Assembly: GCF_000003605.2 (NCBI RefSeq)
Contig: NW_003107589.1
Location: forward strand, 93,974-150,348
DNA from: Saccoglossus kowalevskii
Taxonomy: Eukaryota; Hemichordata; Enteropneusta; Harrimaniidae
Direction of reading: 5' to 3'
DNA: 56,375 nt
Shown here: one piece after another, positions 12,901-24,900 of the stretch
Layout: each line of letters starts with the position of its first letter
Position numbering within the stretch: position 1 is the first letter of the stretch
Notes under the pieces: model-generated
Seen by the model: the letters and a program-made list of their open reading frames with translations, nothing else
What the model was told of the DNA's origin: nothing
Database searches by the model: none
Program-made: the position numbers and the translations under genes

Positions 12901-15900
12901 GTTAAGGCAAGAACAGATTGGTTGGTTAATGCAAGGGCAGATTGGTTGGTTAAGGCAAGGGCAGATTGGTTGGTTAAGGCAAGGGCAGATTGGTTGGTTA
13001 GGGCAAGGACAGATTGGCTGGTTAAAGCAAGGGCAGATTGGCTGGTTAAGGCAATGGCAGATTGGTTGGTTAAGGCAAGGGCAGATTGGCTGGTTAAGGT
13101 AAGGGCAGATTGCTTGGTTAAGGCAAGGGCAGATTGGTTGGTTAAGGCAAGGGCAGATTGGTTGGTTAAGGCAAGGGCAGATTGGTTGGTTAGGGCAAGG
13201 GCAGATTGGTTGGTTAAGGTAAGGGCAGATTGGTTGGTTAAGGCAAGGGCAGATTGGTTGGTTAAGGCAAAGGCAGATTGGTTGGTTAAGGCAAGGGCAA
13301 ATCGTTTGTTTAAGGCAAGGACAGATTGGTTGGTTAGGGCAAGGGCAGATTAGTTGGTTAAGGCAAGAGCAGATTGGTTGGTTAAGGCAAGGGCAGATTG
13401 GTTGGTTAAGGCAAGGGCAGATTGATTGGTTAAGGCAAGGGCAGATTGGTTGGTTAAGGCAAGGACAGATTGGTTGGTTGAGGCAAGGACAGATTGGTTG
13501 GTTAAGGCAAGGGCAGATTGGTTGGTTAAGGCAAGGACAGATTGGTTGGTTAAGGCAAGGGCAGATTGGTTGGTTAAGGCAAGGACAGATTGGTTGGTTA
13601 AGGCAAGGACAGATTGGTTGGTTAAGGCAAGAACAGATTGGTTGGTTAAGGCAAGGGCAGATTGGTTGGTTAAGGCAAAGAAACATTGGTTGGTAAAGGC
13701 AAGGGCAGATTGGTTGGTTAAGGCAAGGGCAGATTGGTTGGTTTAGGCAAGGGCAGATTGGTTGGTTAAGGCAAGGACAGATTGATTAGTTAAGGCTAGG
13801 GCAGATTGGTTGGTTGGTTAAGGCAAGGACAGATTGGTTGGTTAAGGCAAGGGCAGATTGGTTGGTTAAGGCAAAGAAACATTAGTTGGTAAATGCAAGG
13901 GCAGATTGGTTGGTTAAGGCAAGGGCAGATTGGTTGGTTAAGGCAAGGACAGATTGGTTGGTTAAGGCAAGGGCAGATTGGTTGGTTAAGGCAAGGGCAG
14001 ATTGGTTGGTTAAGGCAAAAACAGATTGGTTGGTTAAGGCAAGAACAGATTGGTTGGTTAAGGCAAGAGCAGATTGTTTGGTTAAGGCAAGAACAGATTG
14101 GTTGGTTAAGGCAAGAACAGATTGGTTGGTTAAGGCAAGAACAGATTGTTTGGTTAAGGCAAGAACAGATTGGTTGGTTAAGGCAAAAGCAGATTGTTTG
14201 GTTAAGGCAAGAACAGATTGGTTGGTTAAGACAAGAACAGATTGGTTGGTTAAGGCAAGAGCAGATTGGTTGGTTAAGGCAAGAGCAGATTGTTTGGTTA
14301 AGGCAAGAACAGATTGGTTGGTTAAGGCAAGAGCAGATTGTTTGGTTAAGGCAAGAACAGATTGGTTGATTAAGGCAAGAGCAGATTGTTTGGTTAAGGC
14401 AAGAGCAGATTGTTTGGTTAAGGCAAGAGCAGATTGTTTGGTTAAGGCAAGAACAGATTGGTTGGTTAAGGCAAGAACAGATTGGTTGGTTAAGGCAAGA
14501 ACAGATTGGTGGGTTTGGGCTATACATGTCAGATTAGCGGGTTACGGCATAAGTAAGACGAGTGGGTTTGGGCTATACATGTTAGATGAGTGGGTTATGG
14601 CAAGAACAATTTAAAAAGAATATTATATAACATTACCATTTACATTATGTAGGATTTGGACTATGTTCATTTGGCTTTGAGCAACAACGTCTTTCTTAGA
14701 ACGATCCTTATAACTCTCCCCGATATATCTGGCAAACAAACGTAATGACTCAGACCATTCTTCAGTCTTCATATATCGCATGGCTTGTCCTGCAGGATTC
14801 AATAAACAAAACCACTATTAACCTTTTCACCACCAGACTTTCTCGCAAAAATTATTCTGCATTTTTTTCTTATATTCTTATATTCAATATTTCTGGAAAT
14901 GAACCCTAATTTTAGAGCAACAGACAAAACTTGAGTAAATTTTCAGTTTTCAATTTGGTTATTTTTGTCTCAGTCTTCTGAAAGAAATGCAGACTATATT
15001 TTGTGAATTTGTGATGAAAAAAGGAAACTGGTGGGATAAAGGTTAATAAATGTTAACACAGGAGTTTAGTCTGTTTAAGAAATTAATTAACTGTAAAAGT
15101 TCCTTTTGTACTGTTCAGTCAGTATTGTTAGCGTGTTCACTGTGACATTTGTTAAATTTTAGTACATAAAGTGAAACTGTTGATGCATGAATTAATATCA
15201 CAAATATTATACATAACTTCTGAGTTTTTAGTGATATAACAACAACTTTGTATGAAAACTGAAATTCTTGATTGCGGCCAAAAACGTGCATGGTATCGAT
15301 GACAGGTACAGATATACTGATACCCCATTAGTTTTTGTTTAACTTGCCTAGTGTATCAAAAATGATGGGAAAGGTACTGTGGGGAACATGCTTGTCTTTG
15401 TTGTTCTACCATTAAAATCAGTTTCTTTGTTATTCAGCCATCTTGAATTAATCAGATCATGAAATAATTGCATGTCCATATGTCTAATACCCCGATCTTC
15501 AGTGCAAACAAATTTATCAAAATCAAGCATTTCTGCCATTTTGGAATTGGATATTTTATTCTAGCTATTTCTAAGTCAGAAATAAATGTAATCACCAACA
15601 ATATCCTGGATTTTTGGTGACCCTTCACATGTCACAAACGATGAATGACATTTCTATCATAGCCGAAACAATTGTACTTGTAATAGAATGGTTTATTTCA
15701 ATACCTGCTGTGTCCAGTATTTTTCCTTTATAATTATCTGTAATCTCCTTTAGGGTAGAGTAACATGGTGAATGGGGAGTGAGGTGATCCAGAGCACGTT
15801 TTCCTTTACAATCCTTGAGGCCGGGATCCACGCCATGATCAAACAATAATTCCATCCAATAATCGTATCTGAGTCTTCCAGTTAAGTCACGTTTGTTTAT

Positions 15901-18900
15901 TACTTGATGATACAGTGTGTCGCCATTGTCATCTTGTACATTGCGTTGACATGATGTCTTAAACCATTTTTTGAATAGTTTCTCTATAAGTTTGGGATGT
16001 CCTGAAATTACAATGCGTTTTTTTTTAACTATCTGTCAAGGGTTTATACCTTAAGTGTGCATGAACTATGCGTTGATAGTCGCATCATATATCATGTTGT
16101 ATTTATTCTCACACTATATAGTCAACTCTAGGTCATACACTAAAATAAATAAGTTTTGTGTTCACCTGACTGCTAATTCTTACAGTGCATGCTCTCATGA
16201 CAGAATGGGATGGGTGTCAATTTTGGAGTCAATACAAAACTACAAGACTGTACCTCATTGGCTAACCAACCCTCTGATCCAATAGTCTACCCAATCAGAA
16301 AGCAGCTTGTTCATTGACAACTGGGTTTGGCGTATCATATACTGCCTTGCGTATTATGCTTCAACTCAACTGCGATTTTGTAACCAGTCATTCTTAAACT
16401 TGATTTTTTTTAGAAGTCAAATGCACATCCCTTTCTGTTGTCATGCAATGTACACATCTATACAAACTTGTTGTAAGTAAAATTTTCTTTTAATTGCATG
16501 TATAAATGAAAAATCTGTTTTCTATATGTACCTGCAGTGTAAATGTACAATATAAACAGCGAAGCTTGTAGAGTAACATTTAAGGCTGTGCAACTTTGAT
16601 AGCAATGCAATATACATATGTTATATGATCTGGCAAGTTCCATAAATAGTTTATAATATTCATTGATGTTTATTACAACTAACCTTCGTTCATGCTGTGT
16701 TCCAGCCCAATATGCAAAGCAGTTGCACCATTAAATGACTTGACATAAGTAGGGTTCGCACCATGGTTTACCAATGCGATAATTAACCTTGCAACTTGTG
16801 CTTGTTGAAGATCAGTGTTGAGGCTGTGAAATAAAGTGACAATGTGACAGTTCATGATTACCGGTAGTACACATAGGATTTTGACCTATAATGGCCAACA
16901 GTTGGTTAACTATGCATTTTAGGAACAGAAAACAGTAATTGCAATGAAATTGTACTAAGCATCACCCTGAATGAATGTTTGGTAGCAACCAATTTGCCAG
17001 TGTGGATTTACAGGTAAAAAAAATACAAAGCAAGGATCAATGAAGTCAACAGGTACAGCCATGAGTATTATTTGTTGCTCATTTGCATAGTGTTTAGATA
17101 AACTACATACATATATGTCACTATAAACATGGAGCTAGAAAGGAGAGAGGACGCTATTGTTTCTGCCTGTTCTATGATAGTTATAGTTTATTTGCTCATT
17201 AGATATTGACCACTTATCTTAATCTTATAACGAGATTAACAGGGTTTAATCTTCTGTCGGTTAACTTCGTGGATGTCTGTATACGTTCGGAGACCATATC
17301 AACCCGAGTGTGCATGCGTACACACTTGAAAATGGCAAATCGTGGAGAAGGTTGTAATTGTTCGAGGCGACGTTGAAAGTATCAAAGAAGAAGTGCTATT
17401 TAATAACGAATCATTTTGTATTTGTGGTGGCGACGAGACTGAGTTTATGATCGCATGCGATGAAAATGACTGCAAAATTGAATGGTACCTTTTTTTACCT
17501 CCATGCAATAAACAAAGCACGATTTAAAAAACAACTCAGAAACCAAAATACAGGGATGTGGTCAATTGAACTGCCAACAACTTGCATGCCGGACTATACC
17601 ATTTAGGTGTGGGGGAGGCGACTATGGGATAGTTAGCATGATGTGATTGATTGACAGGTCAACTAGTTAGCATGATGTGGTTGACTGACAGGTCAATAAG
17701 TAACATGTCCAAATACAGTTTAGTGTCCTTTAGAAAAACATGCTTATAACATATACATGTACTTACCTTAGGTCTTTGTTTATTGTTAAATTAGCTAATG
17801 AGTGACAACCTGTAGCCAAACCACCGTAACCCTGAACACAGTTTTTACTTCCACCAAGCATAAGTTGATATACTTCCTATAGAGGTGTTTAAAATAAAGT
17901 CAGAAAATGAGAGACCAGGATATTGTAGGTTGCATCAGGTTTTTATTACTGTATCCTTACGCATTACTGGAGGAATGTAGTGCCTAATTTTGTTTGCCAA
18001 TTAATTTTTTAGGGTTGCAATAATTTAATTTTTTTTTGTTGTTGCCTAAAATAGATAGAGGGATAAATGAAGTTGAAATATTTGAAGCAACAAGGTGTTG
18101 TAACATGATAGTTTTTTAGACTGAATGGTGTTGGAATTATTGTCTTGTGAGCTTTGGTCAATAAAGTGCACCCTCATTTCAAATTTGTTTATAACTGGCC
18201 AATATTACGGACAAAACAACTTTATTGGCTAACCACTTAATTGACTGGTAAATGTAGCTTTCACATCTCTGACTATCATACTAGTGGGTCACTAGAATGT
18301 CAGAAACTCTCAGAAACCTGATGTGTCACATTTTTGGCATTTATTTCCTACAATTTGTATGTGCTTCATGGGAGGTTTAAGACAGAAGACCATCAGATGT
18401 AATTAACCAAATTTTTTCATATGGAATTTTTTTTACCATAATAACAATGTGAAAAGTATTTTGGTGACTATTCTTTATTTTTTAATATCTCATCAGCTGC
18501 TCCAGCACAATTACTTTAATACAATATTTGTTTATGTGAGATATTTGTCTAAGTTAGACAATGTGGGTCTTATGACTGCCACTCAGTTGACCCCAAAGAT
18601 TAAAAATAATGGTATCACCCACCAAGTGCATGGCTACGGGAGATACTGTGTAATGCAGTATGCAGTAGTACATGTATGTGTAGGTATGGGTTCTTGAGAT
18701 ATACTGCTCATGCAGTAACCATCTTAAATGACTTTAGGGGTTCAAAAGTGACTATCGTTCTTAGCTTGCTTGAATCTGTTTGCTACTACACTGCAGAAAC
18801 AGGTTGAATGAAAAACAGAATTCATCTGCTTGTATCGCCTTTGCTGTGCAGATAGATCTGTTTTTATCTCTCTTTACTGACGCTGACTAAAATTGTCTGG

Positions 18901-21900
18901 ATATGAAAGGTTACTTGCAAACAAACGTGTACTTATAAAGAGGAACTCTTCTAAAATGCTGAGAATCCTGCTTGGTGTTCTTGGTTGTGAAAATGTTGGG
19001 TTGTCGTCCACAGTTGGTGGCAGAAACCCACAATGCAGTGTGTTGTTTCTTGGTGTTATTTTCGGCCAAGGGTGTAGCATTATTGGATATTGTCTACACA
19101 AACAACAAACACATACCTGCCATTTGAAGTGCTTTGCAAGATCTAACACCACTTTAGACCAAATTTGTTTATCTATTTTGGGATTTTCCAGTTTAGAGAG
19201 GCTCAGTTCTGTATATAAAACATAGCATAACTATTACAACCTTGCCCCTTGGGAATCTGGTCCCATATTAATAAAAATTAAGAATTTAATTACCAGGTGT
19301 TAGGGATGATGGATGAAAGTGAACATACAACTGATCAACTAGAAATAACATACTTTTTGTTTTACTAACATTCTCTACCAACAATGCTTATTATTATGTC
19401 ATGGTTATGGTTTGGTATGAAATATACTAGTATGGAATAATTTTATTGTGAACAAAAGTTTTAGCACACTGTAAAATGACTAATTTTCACTGCGTTTAAA
19501 TTTTGCTGATTTACCATTTCAGGCATATTCAGTGGGTTTTAAATTCACGGTTTTATCGTTTAGATAATGTGTTCTATGCTAAATTTTACATATTCACTGG
19601 GTTTTAATTTTGTGCAATTTCCAGTCAGCGAAATAAGCAAAATTAAAACCCAGTGAATAATTAACCTTTTTACAGTACTTGATCAAAACTGAAAAACCGT
19701 TTATTTTCACCTTCAATTTAGTTTCATTATTTTGATGTTTTGAGGAATTTTACTCTGTTTTAAGTTAATGAGAGATAATGAGCTCTATTGTTACAATAAA
19801 TTTAATTAATAACCAGTGAGTAATTATTAATGTATTAACAGTATTGAGGAGAACAAATACAAGCCATATTTTTGGCGGGAAAAATACTTTTTGGACAAAA
19901 TGGACAAAACAGTCTCGACCAAAATTTTGAAAAAAATTTGTGGATTTGAAATTTGTGAATGTGACAAACATTGACTTTGTACAATATTAAAACAGGATTC
20001 GTTAAAGTCAGAGAAATGGGAGAAGAGAGTTGAAAAATTAAAAACAAAATGGCTATTAATTTATTAAATCTAATCTTGCTATTGTACAAAATCAGAATAA
20101 AAACTTATGAAAATGAATATTTTCCAAGACAATAACAGTGTGGAATTACCTTTTGCTGCTGGATGTTCAAACAGTTTAACAAGTTCAAGTACAAAACTAA
20201 TTCTGGTGTCTAAAGCCCGTGGATCAGTGTTCTTCACAACATTGAATCCATCATCAAAAGCCGATACAGCTTGTTTGTGTTCATTCAAAGCTACTAACGC
20301 TTTGGCATATCGCCAATATCCCTGCAAATACAGAAATTATCATAATGATATAACCAATTGATATTATTATTAATTATTATTATAATTATTATGAATCGGA
20401 ATTAAGGAATATGAAAGCTAATCCCATGGCCCCATGACTGATACAGCTGCATAATGTGAAAGCATCCTGGTCCATACTATTGAAGTTCATAATACTGTGA
20501 GAAAAGTACATCTGTAGTTTACAGTCAGTGATTTATGCATGGGAATCTATATACATGCGCAAATTATTTCCTCAGGTATCAGAATTATGCACAATTTATG
20601 TAAATTAAGTAGACATTATGCTCAGTTTAACAAACCATCTCTGTTGTGCGGATTACCCCTCGAGCACTTATGTACCAAATTGCATTGAAATATGATAAGT
20701 GGTTATTTAGATATCAAAATAAAAAAAAATAAACAAGTTATTGTTAATGACACCCCGTTGCAATTAGGATGAATGTTATTTAAGTCTAATAAAAGGCAAC
20801 ATGGACAAAAAACTAGATGGCTGCAAGTCTGTTGTCTTTTAAATGACACAAATTGAATTCTTATGGACATGTATTCATCGTTACATGCATAATATATGCA
20901 ATCTAATTGGATATGCAAATCAATAGTCATGTGACAAGGTAAATTGTTTCTAAATGAATTTGTAGCATATGGTCACAGTAACTAAGAGTGGCAAGATGGC
21001 TAGCAGTCTAGCAGTCGGCCATATTTCATATCAAACATAAAATGTATGTATCAAATTTGAACAGAAACTGAAAAAGTGTTCCCAGGATAACAAATTTTCA
21101 AAAAAAACAATATGGCTGCCAGTTGGCCATTTTTTATCCAATCATGAAACAAATTGTCATGAACATGTATCCTGAAATATATAATGTATGTTTCAAATTT
21201 AAAAAAAATTGAAAAAGCATGTCCATGATAACACATTTTCAAAAAAAAAAAAGATGTTACCTTCGACCATTCAGGATTACGTCGTAAACAATTTTTCCCA
21301 TCCTTCAACGCTTCCTGATACCGTCCCAGCTTCAATTGAACACATGAACGATTACTAAGAATATGAGATATCTCATGATCACTGTCAGGTAGTCCCTTCC
21401 CACTCTCCAGGGCTTTTGTGTAGTTTTGATATGCAAGCATGTAATTGCCAGCATTCATGTTCTTATTTCCTAATTTCTTGAATTCAGCTTGCGATTTCAA
21501 TTTGTAACTTATCGTAAACTGATCTGTGAAGAGACAAGATTAATGCTTGTTTTTTCTTCTAATAATGTGTTGACTATGAAGACAATACATGTGTGTGAGT
21601 GATAATTTATTTGTGTTGACACAGAATTAAATGACATATAGTTTAGTTTGACCTCAATCACACCAGATCCTTCGCTAGCAAGCAGCCTGACATCTGATAT
21701 GTCCTGAAACATGACATGCGAAAAAAGTGACAGTGAAATTATAGAAGGAAGTTTACCTGTTACAAGTGGCGGCTCTAAATTATTAATCTCATCGTCATAA
21801 CTTTCTGCATACTCCTCAAGTAACTCAATAAGCCCGGAAGGTGGGTCAATGCAGTCTGAGGCCCGTTTTCCTTCGTTATTCTTAATGCAAGGATTGACGC

Positions 21901-24900
21901 CCCATCCTTTCAGGAAATGATACATTTTATCCTGCAATCTAACACTCACTTCCCTGTTCTTAGTAAGAATATGGAACACTGTGTCGCCATGGTCATTTTG
22001 TATACTTCGTTGAGCTGGTGATCTGTACCATTTTGTGAATAAGAACTCCAAATAGTCTTCGCTTGCTGGAAATAAAAAATAAATGGATACTTAGTTTAAA
22101 TTATTACATCTCTAAATGATAGTTTTCTTGTCATGTATTAATCAACAGCGAGCAAAGACACGCCTAAATTTGACAGAAACTTCAAAACAGCTGAAGGGAA
22201 CATTCAAATCATCATGTTTTTCTTTTGTACTGAATTTACACAAAATTTGTGAAAGTGTATCAGTCATTCATGAAAGAAATTAATATCAGTCTAACTTCAA
22301 GGTTTTAACAATTAATAATAATGATAATTGTTCCGTGAGCTTATAAATACATTACTAGTATATGATTTATCAGTTTAGGTAGAAAAAGTTTTCATTTCTT
22401 TCTATTTCAAATTTTCAAATCTTCTTTATAATGTTATCATTATTAGTACTCATCAAGTATACATCTTATGGAGTTTGCTTTTTCCATGGAAATGTGTCTG
22501 ACAGAACATTGCTGTTGATCAAATTGAAATTTTGGACATATACTCGGTATCATAAAAACATTAACTTCCTCTTTGTTTTCCATTCAAAGATTACAATTTC
22601 TATTCTCTACTGTAATTTCTTAGCTGAACGTCTATCTCTTTTTCAAAGGTCAAATTGTGGTTATGTGTTGTCAATTTCAAAAAGCTAAATTTTATGTTAT
22701 TTAAAATTTTGCATACATGTAGGTACTCAGTTTTGTTTTTCATTTGCTACACCTTGCCTCGAGAAATGTATAATTAAACTTTGTTTACAGACATCAAAGT
22801 TTGGATTGAATTAAGTATAATTATTAAAATTAGTATGAACATTATAAAACAAACCGTTATTTAAGCAATATTCCATGCCGTCATGCAGTGGAGTGTTACC
22901 ATGCAGCGTTCTCACACGGGTTGGATCTGCCCCATGTTGTATCAAGACAACCATCAAAATCACACGCTTGTCACCAAGACTTGCATTTCGACTGCAGGTA
23001 AAAGGTAACAAAATCAAATGTCATTATTACAATTGATACAAATCAGTTGTGACAATCAACTGCTGTGAGTTTTCCAGAATTTTAAAATTGGATTATTTGA
23101 AATATTTTGTTTGTAGTGTTTGATGTATGAAGGAAGTAGTATGTGAAGTAGTATATACAAAACGCAACAATAACAGTATTTGCAAGATATTTGATTTGGC
23201 TAAGCAGTCCAAAATTACCAAGTACAAGTACCTATATATGGGTATTTAGAACACTATCAGCACTTGTATACATAATTTAGCAACTGACGTTTTTAATGCA
23301 TCCTTCTAAAGTATTCCCTGTCCTGTTCCTCCAGGCTCCTTTTTCTAAGCTAACCACCGTCCCTCAAATGTGTTGAGGGACGGTGAGCTAACTAACCAAA
23401 TATATATTACAACTGCATGTAAGTGAACTTCGAACACAGGATATTTAATGCATATTAGGTTATGTTTTCTACCGAAATAGGTGGGGGTTGGTGGTGAGTG
23501 ATGTGCTGGATGGTGGTGTTGATTTAAGACAGCATTAACATGCTCGAAAATGCCAATTCCTCTATCAAAGCAATCTAAAGAAATAGTTATACATGTATAC
23601 TAGTAGGTGGAAAAAACATGCAGCTATTGTCTCAGAATAGACAGAATTGTATATGTATGTGATGGCACAACATACAAACCTCAAACTATTGCTTAGTACA
23701 ACATCTTGAGTATCACAATTGTTTGTAGCCACACCAGCGAACCCAGGCTTTTCTGTTTTATTTCCGCCAAGCATAAGGTGATACACTGCCTGTAAATGAG
23801 TTGAATTATGGGATTATTAAATGTGTTGTGTTGCGTTAACATATGCGTGGCATAAACATTCAATAAACACAACGCAAAAATGTTTAAAATTGTTACTCTA
23901 AATTTGTCATTAAATATAATTTATATTTTTCATTAAAAGTACATTTTCCATCCCTTTTTTTTTCTCACAATTCTGACAATAAACTGCATGACAGCATCTA
24001 TGATTGGTTGCTTAGAATAACATTTATACATATCAATGACTAGAAATTACTTTAAACTGGTTGCTATGGGCATGGTCATGGTAACAAGCCCGCATACTGT
24101 TACCGCCAGGCATGCATAGCAAACAAGTCAGCAACTTAAAGCTGGCAATGTCACTGTTTTGGTGTTTGAAACAATATGGCAGTGACAGTAATGCTGTCAC
24201 ATGACCATACTGACACAGCTTCTCTTCTCTAGCCAATGGTTATGAACTGCCATTGACATATTCAAATACCATATATCAATATACATGTGTTATCCATTCA
24301 GAACAGGGCCCTTCCCCTTCCCATGATGCATTGGAAAATAACAAAACTACATTATAATCAAATTATAATCAAGTACCACAGTGACTTACCATGTGGGACA
24401 TTCTGACTGAAATCAACCTGTATATTTCAACAGTCGTGTGATCAATATGCAAATTAATAATTCAAATGAATTTCATTTGGATGAAATTTTATATGACCCC
24501 TTAACACATCTACTGCTGAATTCCTCTAGGGATAGTAGTTACAGATTGCAGATATCTTTGGACAAAAAAAGTTCCACATAATTTATTTAATATTTTGTGA
24601 TCAAGCAGTCGCCAGAAGATTCTGACAATGCCTTGCAAAAAAAAAAATGTTTCAGGTCAAATCTTTTTTTAAATATGGCGTTCTGAGGAACTTTTTTGGA
24701 GGGGCTAAAAACATTTGATGGGCACAAAATTTGCAGGTTTCATTGGTGGTGAAATAAGTAGGGAAAAATGATCAACCAACATACTGACCAGAAACATAAC
24801 TTTTTTAAGGCCTAATAAATAATGACATTTTGAACTTACAAGCCAGTCCGAGTTTTCTGAAAATTCCAGCACCAATTTGGTCCAAACTTGTTTATCCACG

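Noticed and set aside
12316-13686. 456-codon minus-strand open frame of 8-residue repeats (CLNQPICP)
   Set aside because: Pure 24-bp minisatellite; equivalent long frames exist in two plus frames over the same DNA, and it lies inside an intron.
13796-14614. Further 240-codon frames on both strands (CLNQTICS / VKARTDWL)
   Set aside because: Same satellite array; periodic artefacts.
18893-19225. 110-codon plus-strand frame
   Set aside because: Antisense of exon 10 with flanking intron; no domain.
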